In this document: positions 16,646-25,027 of the stretch, piece by piece
Numbering within the stretch: position 1 is the first letter of the stretch
How the letters are laid out: every line of letters starts with the position of its first letter
Translations under genes and position numbers: made by a program
From: an uncultured Clostridia bacterium
GTDB taxonomy: Bacteria > Bacillota > Clostridia > Oscillospirales > Acutalibacteraceae
Length of the DNA: 64,000 bases
Reading direction: 5' to 3'
Assembly (NCBI GenBank): GCA_937884975.1
Contig: CAKZZS010000064.1
Span: 1-64,000 of the forward strand
The notes under the pieces: generated by a model
Databases searched by the model: none
Told to the model about the DNA's origin: nothing
What the model saw: only the letters and a program-made list of their open reading frames with translations

Positions 16646-17836
16646 TTAATTTAAGCCTGCGGCTTTTCGTAATTCTTCAATTTTGTCCGTCTTTTCCCAG
16701 GTAAAGTCGGCATCCTCTCTGCCCATATGACCGTAGGATGCGGTCTTTTTATAAATCGGACGTCTTAAATCCAATTTATCAATAATTGCCGCCGGACGAA
16801 GGTCAAAGACCTCGGTTACGATTTTTGAAAGCGTGTCATCGGAAATTACGCCCGTGCCGAAGGTGTCAACCATTACCGAAACGGGTCTTGCAACGCCAAT
16901 TGCATACGCTAACTGGATTTCGCATTTGTCCGCAAGAGAAGCCGCGACAATATTTTTCGCAACGTATCTTGCTGCGTAAGCTGCCGAACGGTCAACCTTG
17001 GTCGGATCCTTGCCCGAAAAGGCGCCGCCGCCGTGACGCGAGTATCCGCCGTAGGTGTCAACAATAATCTTTCTTCCCGTAAGTCCGCTGTCGCCTGCAG
17101 GACCACCGACAACAAATCTTCCCGTGGGATTAACATAAATTACCGTATCATCATCCATAAGCGAGTCGGGGATAATAGGTCTGATTACGTTTTCGACAAT
17201 ATCTTTTCTGATTTTGTCGAGTGAAACGTCCGGGCTGTGCTGTGAAGAAATGACAATTGTATCAATTCTTACGGGGTTATTGTTTTCGTCATATTCAACC
17301 GTGACCTGACTTTTTCCGTCAGCGCGAAGATAGGGGAGAGTGCCGTCCTTTCTGACGTCCGTAAGTCTTTTTGCAAGTCTGTGCGCGAGTGAAATAGGCA
17401 GCGGCATAAGCTCCTTTGTTTCGTTACACGCAAAGCCGAACATCATTCCCTGGTCTCCTGCGCCGTTGAGGTTGTATTCGTCATCCTCGCCCTCTTTTAT
17501 TTCGTATGACTTATCAACGCCAAGAGCAATGTCAGGCGACTGTCTGTCGATGAGCGTCATAACCCTGCACGTATTTCCGTTAAAGAGCTTTTCGTCATCG
17601 TCATAACCGATTTCACAAATAGTTTCTCTCGCAATTTTTTCAATATTGATTTCGGCGGTTGTGGAAATTTCACCCATAACAAGAACCTGACCTGTTGTGC
17701 AGGCGGTTTCACACGCAACCCTGCCGTATTTGTCCTGACTGAGAATTGCGTCAAGGACTGAATCTGAAATCATATCGCATATTTTATCTGGATGTCCCTC
17801 CGTAACGGATTCGGATGTAAAAAGATGTCTTGCCAT
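16646..17836 (-). CDS. metK: S-adenosylmethionine synthetase
   Basis: MetK makes SAM from methionine and ATP as a homotetramer. The 396 residues are standard. The ATP-binding motif FTSESVTEGHPDKICD is at the N-terminus, GAGDQGMMFGFA is near 118, and the phosphate-binding GGGAFSGKDPTKVDRSAAY is near 260. It is a single gene controlled by the SAM-I riboswitch in its leader, giving direct product feedback. Confidence 0.98.
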   Translation of the reverse strand: MARHLFTSESVTEGHPDKICDMISDSVLDAILSQDKYGRVACETACTTGQVLVMGEISTTAEINIEKIARETICEIGYDDDEKLFNGNTCRVMTLIDRQSPDIALGVDKSYEIKEGEDDEYNLNGAGDQGMMFGFACNETKELMPLPISLAHRLAKRLTDVRKDGTLPYLRADGKSQVTVEYDENNNPVRIDTIVISSQHSPDVSLDKIRKDIVENVIRPIIPDSLMDDDTVIYVNPTGRFVVGGPAGDSGLTGRKIIVDTYGGYSRHGGGAFSGKDPTKVDRSAAYAARYVAKNIVAASLADKCEIQLAYAIGVARPVSVMVDTFGTGVISDDTLSKIVTEVFDLRPAAIIDKLDLRRPIYKKTASYGHMGREDADFTWEKTDKIEELRKAAGLN

Positions 17837-17868
17837 TTTTATTCCTCTTTTTTTAAATAATCAAAAAA

Positions 17869-17994
17869 TAAAGCACCCTTTTAAGGTGCTTAAAACACCT
17901 TATCTTTCGGCAAAAGCCGCAGGATTTAGCACCTTGCAAAAATGCAGGTTGCCGCGGTATCAAAGGGCCTGTCCCTACGCCACTCTTTATAAGG
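17869..17994 (-). promoter_or_regulatory. SAM-I (S-box) riboswitch upstream of metK
   Basis: Read on the minus strand, the conserved core is complete: CTTATAAAGAGTGGCGTAGG near the 5' end, GGCCCTTTGATACCGCGGCAACC in the middle (listed here by its ends GGCCC and GGCAACC), the AAGGTGC/AATCC element, and GAAAGATAAGG closing P1. A terminator stem AAGCACC/GGGTGCTT followed by TATTTTTT (17885-17865) is the expression platform. High SAM should end transcription before metK. Confidence 0.95.
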
Positions 17995-18022
17995 AAAGGT
18001 AATTTAATTTTTTGTCGAATAT

Positions 18023-18051
18023 ATGATACTACCCGTTTATGTTTTTGTCAA
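18023..18051 (-). promoter_or_regulatory. Sigma-A promoter of the metK riboswitch transcript
   Basis: On the minus strand TTGACA (18051-18046), a 17-bp spacer, then TATCAT (18028-18023), about 30 bp before the riboswitch aptamer. Confidence 0.8.
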
Positions 18052-18058
18052 TACTGTA

Positions 18059-18667
18059 TCAGTCTTTTTTACCCTTGAGAATAGGGGAAAGAGGCTTGTA
18101 AATAAGAATACAGAATATCACGTCAAGCATTCCCTTGACAAAGGTAAAGGGAAGATTAAAGATGAGAAGCGCCTGAAAAATGCTTTTTGTAGAGGGGAGT
18201 ATTGCCTGATACATTCCAAGTACCGCAGGCTCCGGGAAATTGAGAATTGAATAATACATCGGATAAATTAAAAAGTAGTTAAGCGGAATTGAAACGCCTG
18301 CCATTACAAGCGCGCCGCATATTCCTGCAATAACGGCGGTCTTTTTTGTCTTTTTGTACTTATAAATCATTCCTGCCGTAAATGCAAAGGACGCTCCGAG
18401 AATGAAATTTGACAGTTCGCCGACAAACTGCGAGCCGCTCGCAGGGAGATGAATAATATTTTTAATAAGCGCAATTATCACGCCTGCTAGAGGACCGTAA
18501 GCAAAGGCTCCAATAATTTCGGGAAGGTCGGAAAAATCCAGCTTAATAAAGCTCGGGATAATCGGAATGGGAATTTCGATATACTGAAGCACAACCGCAA
18601 CCGCTATAAGCAGTCCGCAGCCTGTGATGACCTTTGTTCTTTTAATTGAGTTTTTTTCTTTCTTCAT
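18059..18667 (-). CDS. ribU: ECF transporter S component, RibU-like riboflavin transporter
   Basis: The 202-residue membrane protein has about six helices and the RibU-type segment LDFSDLPEIIGAFAYGPLAG followed by VIIALIKNIIH. RibU binds riboflavin or FMN outside the cell and uses the shared ECF energising module. The start is set at ATG 18667, preceded by AAAGGAG; a 17-residue upstream extension reads through the ribosome site. An FMN riboswitch and terminator lie directly upstream, which independently supports riboflavin as the substrate. No rib biosynthesis genes are nearby. Confidence 0.92.
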   Translation of the reverse strand: MKKEKNSIKRTKVITGCGLLIAVAVVLQYIEIPIPIIPSFIKLDFSDLPEIIGAFAYGPLAGVIIALIKNIIHLPASGSQFVGELSNFILGASFAFTAGMIYKYKKTKKTAVIAGICGALVMAGVSIPLNYFLIYPMYYSILNFPEPAVLGMYQAILPSTKSIFQALLIFNLPFTFVKGMLDVIFCILIYKPLSPILKGKKD

Positions 18668-18696
18668 AAAAAATTCTCCTTTTCTTTCGGGAAAAG

Positions 18697-18724
18697 AAAA
18701 GCCCTGATGAATTAACATCAGGGC
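18697..18724 (-). terminator. FMN riboswitch expression-platform terminator
   Basis: On the minus strand GCCCTGATG and CATCAGGGC pair around TTAATT (18724-18701), followed by TTTTCTTTT. It sits between the FMN aptamer and the ribU ribosome site, where ligand-dependent termination is expected. Confidence 0.9.
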
Positions 18725-18745
18725 GTAAGTATGAAAAGAATATAT

Positions 18746-19150
18746 CTGATTCTCTCATCCGGACTTATGATAAAAATCAATTACCGTCGGTTTCGGAATT
18801 TCACCGAATCAACCCGTCTGGGCTCGCAGACTTTGGGCAAAGCAAACCGAGTCAAAACACGGTTAAAAATGACTCATTTGCCTTATCTTTTCGTTAAAAA
18901 TACTCGGAATACAACAAGTATTCCTGTGTTTTTCGCCTCAATCTAAGCCAAAGCAGTTCATTTTTAACTGCGAAGCACCAAAAACTCTTGGAGTGAAGAT
19001 GAAATTTGGTGGCTTGAGATTGAAGCAAGGCTGACGCCTTGAAAAATCGAAAACGCCAAATTTCGCTTTAATACAGAGTTTTTGGCGGTTTGGATTCGAT
19101 TTGATTTGCCCTTACTGCCGGTGAGGAGTTGCACCTCGCCCCGAATACAG
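18746..19150 (-). promoter_or_regulatory. FMN riboswitch (RFN element) with enlarged P3
   Basis: Both halves of the aptamer are present on the minus strand. The 5' half reads TTCGGGGCGAGGTGCAACTC then CTCACCGGCAGTA (19147-19112). The 3' half reads AGTCTGCGAGCCCAGACGGG, TTGATTCGGTGAAATTCCG, AAACCGACGGT and AGTCCGGATGAGAGAAT. CTG/ATTC with GAAT/CAG close P1. A normal RFN element is ~130-160 nt; this one spans 405 nt because ~277 nt is inserted where the variable P3 hairpin belongs. FMN binding should favour the downstream terminator. Confidence 0.93.
18835..19111 (-). repeat. Highly structured insertion in P3 of the FMN riboswitch
   Basis: The insertion is closed on the minus strand by GGGCAAA (19111-19105) with TTTGCCC (18841-18835), then CAAACCG (19092-19086) with CGGTTTG (18849-18843), so it continues P3. 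Inside is a large dyad: CCAAAAACTC (18978-18987) with GAGTTTTTGG (19076-19085), and GAAATTTGG (19001-19009) with CCAAATTTC (19056-19064). Smaller hairpins include GGAATAC/GTATTCC, GCAGTT/AACTGC and AAGGC/GCCTT. No convincing gene lies in it. Confidence 0.8.
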
Positions 19151-19182
19151 TTTTATTGTGTTTTGGTTTTCAAACCAATAAC

Positions 19183-19211
19183 ATTATATGACACAAGTTT
19201 AACCTTGTCAA
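19183..19211 (-). promoter_or_regulatory. Consensus promoter of the FMN riboswitch transcript
   Basis: On the minus strand TTGACA (19211-19206), a 17-bp spacer and TATAAT (19188-19183), perfect at both boxes, ~35 bp before the aptamer. Confidence 0.9.
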
Positions 19212-19236
19212 TAAGTTACTTTTTTGTAACCAGGTA

Positions 19237-20220
19237 TTATTTGGTGTACTTTTCAATAAAGGTCTTGACTGCCGGCCAGTAAATCTCCGGATGATAACAG
19301 CAGCTTCTTGCGTGGATAGCGTCCGGAATTGAAAGCTTTTCTTTTTCTGTCGGACAGGCGTCATAAACCTCGTCAAGCATATGATAGGGAACGAAATCGT
19401 CCTCTTCGCCGTGGATGAAAAGCATTGGAGTCTTGCTCTTCTTAAGCTGTTCAATACACGAAGCGTCCTTGAAATCGTATTTGCTGCGAAGCTTTGTAAC
19501 CATATCAACGCTGTAAAGAAGCATTGATTTCGGAACCTTTGTGACGTTCTTAATCTGATATTCAAAAATATCCCAAACCGATGTGTAGCCGCAGTCCTCA
19601 ATAGCGCACTTGACGTTATCGGGAAGCTCCTCACCGCAGGTCATCATAACCGTGGCTGCGCCCATTGAAACGCCGTGAAGTACGATTTTACAGTTCGGAT
19701 ATTCGTTTACAAGGTACTTAACCCATTCAACGATATTAAGTCTGTCGTCCCAGCCCATTGTGACCTTATCGTTTTCACTGTCAGCGTGACCGTTAAGGCT
19801 CGGCATAAGTACGTTATAATCAAACTCGCCGTTGAAGTATTTTGCATACATACCCATAAACATAGGCGCCGACGTATAACCGTGGATACATATTACCCAA
19901 GTGTCGGTAGGCTTCTTTGCGGAAAGAATGTCCGCATAAAGGTTTTCGCCCGACGGGGAGGTGATGGTTACCTTTTCCTTATCGTGCTCGTTAAACCAGT
20001 CGATACCCTCCTTGAAAATGGGGAGCTCATCGTAAGTATCGCCTGCAACCTTGTCGTAAATCTTCTGCCTGAATGCGCCCTCAAGACCCTTTCTCTTAAG
20101 GTTTATGTCATAAAAGAGATTTGCCGCAAGAGCATAAACCGCAGCGCCCGTAGCGGCGCTGATAACAATTGCTTTAACAGGGGTTGGAAAATGCTTGCCG
20201 TTGTTATTGGTGTTCTTCAT
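19237..20220 (-). CDS. Alpha/beta hydrolase, membrane anchored
   Basis: This 327-residue serine hydrolase has an N-terminal hydrophobic anchor (about 15-38). The oxyanion region is ICIHGYTSAP, the nucleophile elbow GVSMG, the acid EEDDFVP and the base DAIHARS, giving a complete Ser-Asp-His triad. The closest architecture is the serine aminopeptidase S33/lysophospholipase group; the substrate is unknown. A GTG nine bases earlier is in frame, but ATG 20220 has AAGGAG at 8-nt spacing, so it is preferred. It has its own strong promoter. Confidence 0.9.
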   Translation of the reverse strand: MKNTNNNGKHFPTPVKAIVISAATGAAVYALAANLFYDINLKRKGLEGAFRQKIYDKVAGDTYDELPIFKEGIDWFNEHDKEKVTITSPSGENLYADILSAKKPTDTWVICIHGYTSAPMFMGMYAKYFNGEFDYNVLMPSLNGHADSENDKVTMGWDDRLNIVEWVKYLVNEYPNCKIVLHGVSMGAATVMMTCGEELPDNVKCAIEDCGYTSVWDIFEYQIKNVTKVPKSMLLYSVDMVTKLRSKYDFKDASCIEQLKKSKTPMLFIHGEEDDFVPYHMLDEVYDACPTEKEKLSIPDAIHARSCCYHPEIYWPAVKTFIEKYTK

Positions 20221-20247
20221 ATTTTTCACTCCTTTTTTAATGCTTTA

Positions 20248-20276
20248 ATTATACACCGATTAAAAATCATAGTCAA
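20248..20276 (-). promoter_or_regulatory. Sigma-A promoter of the alpha/beta hydrolase gene
   Basis: On the minus strand TTGACT (20276-20271), a 17-bp spacer and TATAAT (20253-20248). Confidence 0.85.
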
Positions 20277-20329
20277 TAAATTTATGTTTATTATATAACA
20301 ATACTAATAAGAAAAATGTTGCTTTTGGG

Positions 20330-20358
20330 TTGTTTTTAGTCAATATATTTGATATAAT
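20330..20358 (+). promoter_or_regulatory. Sigma-A promoter of the DivIVA-like gene and pcrA
   Basis: TTGTTT (20330-20335), a 17-bp spacer and TATAAT (20353-20358), divergent from the hydrolase promoter. Confidence 0.65.
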
Positions 20359-20390
20359 ATCAAAAGACCTTATTGAAAGGGGTATTCGTT

Positions 20391-21134
20391 ATGGATAACG
20401 TAAAGGTATTCAGGGGCTCTTTGTTCGGCGGCTTTAATAAGCAGGACGTAATGAGTTATATTGAACAGCTGCAGAATGAAATGGCTGATGTAAAAAATCA
20501 GTTCAAGGAGCTTGAAGAGGAATTTGAAAAACAGAAAAGTGAGCTTGAAAGAATTCCTGCCCTTGAAGAGGAAATTAAGAATAAAAAGGAATTAGAACAG
20601 CAGAATGAGGAGCTTTTGCGTCAGGTTGAGGCATTTCAGGCTGACTCTCAGCGCGCCAATGACGAATACGAAAAGGTAAAGGCTGCCGAGGCTCAGCTCG
20701 GCGCGGCTTTTGTTGACGCAAGGAGATATTCCGACGAAATCGTTACAGCCGCAAAGGACAGAGCTGCCGACGTTTCAAAGCAGGCGAGCGACGATATAGC
20801 TTTAAAGGCGGAGCGCATAAGACAGGTTGCTTCCGACGCCGAAAAGGTAACTGCCGAAATGCGTCAGAAAATGGAAGCGCTTACAAAGAGCATTTCCGAT
20901 CTTTCGGGTAAAATGAGCGCTGTTGCCGTAAATCTTGTCAAGACCGAGGCGCCCGTCGATTTCAAGCCCAGAGTCGATTTTGACGTATTAAAGGAAATGG
21001 GCTTTGAGAAAACCGACGACGTAACGAATGTTGAAACGGATGAAGAAACCGGACTTACCTTTGTTTCGTATGAGCCGAATACAAATTTTAACGATGATCT
21101 TAACTTTAAACCCGACGAGGCGGAAGGCTTTTAA
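20391..21134 (+). CDS. DivIVA domain-containing coiled-coil protein
   Basis: This 247-residue protein begins with a DivIVA-like N-terminus (FRGSLFGGFNKQDVMSYIEQ), the lipid-binding region that recognises curved membrane, followed by a long coiled coil (about 20-100) rich in Glu and Lys. A second helical part (about 110-180) precedes an acidic disordered tail. Proteins of this type organise cell poles and division sites. The start is ATG 20391 with an AAAGGGG ribosome site; an upstream extension of six codons lacks one. pcrA starts directly after its stop codon. Confidence 0.82.
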   Translation: MDNVKVFRGSLFGGFNKQDVMSYIEQLQNEMADVKNQFKELEEEFEKQKSELERIPALEEEIKNKKELEQQNEELLRQVEAFQADSQRANDEYEKVKAAEAQLGAAFVDARRYSDEIVTAAKDRAADVSKQASDDIALKAERIRQVASDAEKVTAEMRQKMEALTKSISDLSGKMSAVAVNLVKTEAPVDFKPRVDFDVLKEMGFEKTDDVTNVETDEETGLTFVSYEPNTNFNDDLNFKPDEAEGF

Positions 21135-23507
21135 ATGGACTTTGAAAATTTAGTTGAATTACGCAAAAAAATAATTGAAAAGGATTTTTCATCTCTGAAC
21201 AATATGCAAAAAGAAGCGGTCTTTAATACAGAAGGACCGCTTTTAATTCTTGCGGGCGCAGGCAGCGGAAAAACAACCGTAATTGTAAATCGTATCGCCT
21301 CGCTTTTAAAGTACGGCAGGGCGTATAATTCGGATTATTTTGAGCGCACTCCGCAGCCCGGGGACGAAGAGCTTCTGCGCGCCTATCTTGACGGCGAAAA
21401 AGAAGTTTATGACGATATAAAGGATTTGCTTAAGGTCGGCGCTCCCCAGCCGTGGCAGATACTTGCAATAACTTTTACAAATAAAGCGGCGGATGAGCTT
21501 AAGGAGAGGATTTCCCTCGTTGTGCCCGATGGAGCAGGGGAGATTACCGCCTGCACCTTCCATTCGGCTTGCGTGCGGTTTTTAAGGCGTTTCGGCGAGA
21601 GCCTGGGGTACACCTCTCATTTTACAATTTACGATACCGACGACTCGAAAAGAGTTATTAAAAGGTGCCTTGAAAAGCTTAATATCAATGAAAAGATTTT
21701 TCAGCCCAAGGCGGTGCAAAGCGCAATTTCTTCCGCAAAGAACAAAAGCATTTCTCCCGATGAAATGGCTCAAAGCCTCGGGAATAATCCGCTTGACAAA
21801 ACCCTTGCCGAGCTTTACAGGGAATATCAGAAAGAGCTTATTTCAAGTGACGCTATGGACTTTGACGACCTGCTTCTTAATGCGGTAAGGCTGCTTGAAA
21901 CAAACGAGGACGCGAGAAACTATTATCAGAACCGTTACCGCTATGTTATGGTTGACGAGTATCAGGACACGAATATCGTCCAGTATCAGCTGACGCATCT
22001 TCTTGCAGGAAAATATAAAAACCTCTGCGTTGTGGGCGATGATGACCAGAGCATTTATGCTTTTCGCGGCGCAACAATTGAAAACATCCTAAAGTTTGAG
22101 GACAATTACCCGAACGCGAAGGTTATAAGGCTTGAACAGAATTACCGTTCAACGGGAAATATTCTTTCGGCGGCTAATGAGGTAATTAAAAACAACAGCG
22201 CCAGAAAGGGAAAGAATCTCTGGACCGATAAGGGTGACGGAGAAAAAATCACCGTTAAAAACGTCTATGACGAATATGCCGAAGCGGATTACATTGTCGA
22301 AACGGTATTAAATAACGTTGCAAAGGGTATGAAATGGTCGGACCACGCCGTACTATACAGGATGAATTCGCAGTCAAATACCATTGAGCGCGCATTTTTA
22401 CGCCAGAGTATTCCGTATAAGCTTATCGGTACTAAATTCTATGAACGAAAAGAAGTTAAGGATATTCTTGCCTACCTTGCCGTAACAGCTAATCCCAATG
22501 ACGCCGTAAGACTTAACAGGATTATAAATGTTCCCAAAAGGGGAATAGGCGATACGACAATGAGTAACGTCTCTTCTATTGCCGACGCTATCGGCGTGTC
22601 GCAGTTTGAAATAATGAAAACCGCCGACGAATACGCGCCGATAAAACGCGCCGCCGAAAAGTTAAAGGCGTTCGCGGCTATGATAGAGGACTTTCAGCAG
22701 TTCAGCGAGGAAAACGAGCTTGAAGCTCTTTTCACTTATATTGTTGATAAGGTCGGCTATAAGGCGCATCTTGAGCTTGACAAGGTTACATACGAGGACA
22801 GGCTTCAGAACATACTTGAATTACAGTCGAATCTTGCAAGGTATTCCGAAGAAAATCCCGAGGGGGACCTTACGGGTTATCTCGAAGAGGTCGCCTTGTA
22901 TACGGATCTTGACACTTTATCAGAAGACAGCGACGCGGTTGTGCTTATGACGCTTCATTCCGCAAAGGGACTTGAGTTTCCCGTGGTGTTTATATCGGGA
23001 GTTGAGGAGGGAATTTTCCCGTCCGCAATGTCCACTTATTCCACTGCCGAGCTTGAGGAGGAAAGGCGTCTTTGCTACGTCGGGATTACAAGGGCAAAGA
23101 ATAAGCTTCACCTTATTTATACAAAGACAAGAATGCTTTTCGGCTCAACGACCTATTCCCGTCCGTCAAGATTTATTGACGAAATTCCCGATGAATACAC
23201 CGAGGGCAAGCGTGAAAAAACGCCGATTGACTTCGCTTATAAACGGAACGTTTCAAATTATTCAAAGTCCGATAATAAAGAAAAAGCCGCAGCGGCAAGA
23301 GGTTTTTCAATTGCTTCAACAAAAAGCGGCTCGACCGCTGAGCTTGAAAACTACAGCGTCGGCGACACCGTAAGACATAAGGTTTTCGGCGTGGGAATGA
23401 TTACAAAAATTACGCCTATGGGTAATGACGCGCTTCTTGAAATCGCGTTTGAAACCGTCGGCACAAAGAAGCTTATGAGCCGTATGGCAAAGCTTGAAAG
23501 AGTTTAA
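21135..23507 (+). CDS. pcrA: ATP-dependent DNA helicase UvrD/PcrA
   Basis: This 790-residue superfamily 1A 3'-5' helicase acts in repair and replication restart. Motifs appear in order: Walker A ILAGAGSGKTTVIVNRIA (near 36-53), DEYQDTN (motif II), VVGDDDQSIYAFRGA (motif III), LEQNYRST (motif IV), VVLMTLHSAKGLEFPVVF (motif V) and ERRLCYVGITRAK (motif VI). The C-terminus (DTVRHKVFGVGMITKI) is the Tudor-like region that contacts RNA polymerase in PcrA. It starts at the base after the preceding stop codon and uses a ribosome site inside that gene. Confidence 0.97.
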   Translation: MDFENLVELRKKIIEKDFSSLNNMQKEAVFNTEGPLLILAGAGSGKTTVIVNRIASLLKYGRAYNSDYFERTPQPGDEELLRAYLDGEKEVYDDIKDLLKVGAPQPWQILAITFTNKAADELKERISLVVPDGAGEITACTFHSACVRFLRRFGESLGYTSHFTIYDTDDSKRVIKRCLEKLNINEKIFQPKAVQSAISSAKNKSISPDEMAQSLGNNPLDKTLAELYREYQKELISSDAMDFDDLLLNAVRLLETNEDARNYYQNRYRYVMVDEYQDTNIVQYQLTHLLAGKYKNLCVVGDDDQSIYAFRGATIENILKFEDNYPNAKVIRLEQNYRSTGNILSAANEVIKNNSARKGKNLWTDKGDGEKITVKNVYDEYAEADYIVETVLNNVAKGMKWSDHAVLYRMNSQSNTIERAFLRQSIPYKLIGTKFYERKEVKDILAYLAVTANPNDAVRLNRIINVPKRGIGDTTMSNVSSIADAIGVSQFEIMKTADEYAPIKRAAEKLKAFAAMIEDFQQFSEENELEALFTYIVDKVGYKAHLELDKVTYEDRLQNILELQSNLARYSEENPEGDLTGYLEEVALYTDLDTLSEDSDAVVLMTLHSAKGLEFPVVFISGVEEGIFPSAMSTYSTAELEEERRLCYVGITRAKNKLHLIYTKTRMLFGSTTYSRPSRFIDEIPDEYTEGKREKTPIDFAYKRNVSNYSKSDNKEKAAAARGFSIASTKSGSTAELENYSVGDTVRHKVFGVGMITKITPMGNDALLEIAFETVGTKKLMSRMAKLERV

Positions 23508-23519
23508 GGAGTTGATAAT

Positions 23520-24458
23520 ATGCCTGCATTCGCAACGCATTACATTTTTCTTGAGGAATTAAAGGACGAAATAGAAAAGGGAACCGGCTTTACGCTTGAC
23601 TACAAGGTAGCAGGAGTCGGCGCGCAGGGACCCGATATTTTTATTTTCCACAGGCTCTGGCCGCCCGTAGGCATTCACAAGGCGCTTTTCGGCGTTGCTT
23701 CAAAGCTTCATCGCGGTAAGCCTGCCGAGCTTTTTGAAGCCTTTGCAGAGTATCTTAAGCAGAGCGAAAATCCCCACGTTGCGCGCTCATTTATTTACGG
23801 CTTTATTCTCCATTACGCGCTCGACAGAAATTGCCATCCGTTCGTTTATTCCTATCAGGATATGATAACCGATACAAATAAACATATCCATCCGCTTGCG
23901 GCGCATAATCAGGTTGAGCACGCGGTTGACACTTATCTTTTGAGTCACCGAAAGGGAGTCTATCCGCCGAGCCTTTTTAAACCCGAGGACACCTTTACGT
24001 CCGACGAAAAGGAAATTGACGAAATTGCCCGTGTTATGGTTTATACAGTAAAAAAATGCCACGGAAAGGATATTGAGTTTTCCGAAGCAAGACGTGCGGT
24101 TACCGATACGGCAAATATTCAGAAAATGCTTTCCGATAAAAAGGTCAGGGCGGTAAAAATTGCAAAGGCGGTTGAAACTCCGTTAGGACCTGTTGTCCGC
24201 TATTTTAAGCCGTCCGCATCCATTAAGCCGACTAACCTGCTTTTATGTGACAGGTACGCAAACAGATGGCACCATGAATGGGTTTCGCCTTATTCAAAAG
24301 AGAAAAGCACCGAAAGCTTTGAGGACCTTTTTGAAAAATCGAAAAGTGACGCAATTGAGCTGATAAAAGGCTTTGACGAAATAGTTGACGGAAAAAAGAA
24401 CGGCTTCGAGGTAACGAAAAACATTTCGTTCCTTACGGGCCTTGAGGTTGTTGACTGA
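23520..24458 (+). CDS. Zinc-dependent phospholipase C family protein
   Basis: This 312-residue protein resembles the Zn_dep_PLPC family: MPAFATHYIFLEE at the start, VGAQGPDIFIFHR, and FIYGFILHYALDRNCHPFVY with several His and Asp residues suited to a trinuclear zinc site (H at the start, D near 40, and H and D of HYALDRNCHP). Unlike secreted toxins it has no signal peptide, so it is probably cytoplasmic. Such homologues are common in Clostridia and their substrates are untested. It follows pcrA after 12 bp with an AAGGAG ribosome site. Confidence 0.87.
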   Translation: MPAFATHYIFLEELKDEIEKGTGFTLDYKVAGVGAQGPDIFIFHRLWPPVGIHKALFGVASKLHRGKPAELFEAFAEYLKQSENPHVARSFIYGFILHYALDRNCHPFVYSYQDMITDTNKHIHPLAAHNQVEHAVDTYLLSHRKGVYPPSLFKPEDTFTSDEKEIDEIARVMVYTVKKCHGKDIEFSEARRAVTDTANIQKMLSDKKVRAVKIAKAVETPLGPVVRYFKPSASIKPTNLLLCDRYANRWHHEWVSPYSKEKSTESFEDLFEKSKSDAIELIKGFDEIVDGKKNGFEVTKNISFLTGLEVVD

Positions 24459-24470
24459 AAAAGAATAAAC

Positions 24471-24506
24471 CAAAAGAAAAACGGCACGCCGAATGGCGTG
24501 CCGTTA
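24471..24506 (-). terminator. Terminator of rplS
   Basis: ACGGCACGCC, a GAAT loop and GGCGTGCCGT form a GC-rich stem. The T-run (TTTTTCTTTT) is on the minus strand, after rplS. On the plus strand the flank is A-rich upstream but lacks a T-run downstream. Confidence 0.9.
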
Positions 24507-24520
24507 GTTGGTATATAAAA

Positions 24521-24865
24521 TTATTTAACAAGTTCCTTAACTTTAGCTGCCTTACCAACTCTGTCACGAAGATAATAGAGCTTGCTTCTGCGAACCTTAC
24601 CTTCACGAACTGTTTCAACCTTTGCTACGTTGGGGGAGTTTACGGGGAAAACCCTTTCAACGCCTACACCGTAGGATACGCGGCGAACTGTGAATGTTTC
24701 CGAAACACCGCTGCCTTTTTTAGCGATAACAGTGCCTTCAAACATCTGGATTCTTTCTCTTTCGCCCTCGCGAATCTTAACAGAAACGCGAACTGTGCTG
24801 CCGATTTTGATTTCGGGCTTGTCTTCTTTAACCATGCCCTCAGTCATAAGCTTTAATGCGTCCAT
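24521..24865 (-). CDS. rplS: 50S ribosomal protein L19
   Basis: L19 sits at the 30S-50S interface. The 114 residues match the family, with IKIGSTVRVSVKIREGERER, then IQMFEGTVIAKKGSG and FPVNSPNVAKVE, ending KLYYLRDRVGKAAKV. It is monocistronic here, away from the rpsP-rimM-trmD genes that often accompany it. A GGAGGTT ribosome site precedes the ATG. The ~120-nt leader is structured and is likely used for autoregulation. Confidence 0.98.
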   Translation of the reverse strand: MDALKLMTEGMVKEDKPEIKIGSTVRVSVKIREGERERIQMFEGTVIAKKGSGVSETFTVRRVSYGVGVERVFPVNSPNVAKVETVREGKVRRSKLYYLRDRVGKAAKVKELVK

Positions 24866-24883
24866 TTTGAACCTCCAATTTTT

Positions 24884-24984
24884 TTTAAGCGTTCATGAAA
24901 ATCACTAAGGATACAGAGGACCGCCCGCTTTAATGTTGCCATTAACTGCCGTTTGCGGAAGAGCAAACGCACAAAACGCTTAAA
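24884..24984 (-). promoter_or_regulatory. Structured rplS leader, probable L19 leader
   Basis: On the minus strand TTTAAGCGTT (24984-24975) and AACGCTTAAA (24893-24884) are exact complements and close a ~100-nt domain just before the ribosome site. Inside, CGTTTGC and GCAAACG form a hairpin around TCTTCC. Firmicute rplS genes are known to have L19-responsive leaders; whether this one matches the Rfam model I cannot test here. Confidence 0.65.
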
Positions 24985-24985
24985 T

Positions 24986-25014
24986 ATATTATCACATACA
25001 TAATAAAAATGCAA
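24986..25014 (-). promoter_or_regulatory. rplS promoter with dyad over the -35
   Basis: On the minus strand TTGCAT (25014-25009), a 17-bp spacer and TAATAT (24991-24986). The -35 lies within AAAAATGC-TT-GCATTTTT (25022-25005), almost the same as at the rpmE promoter. Confidence 0.75.
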
Positions 25015-25027
25015 GCATTTTTTTAAT

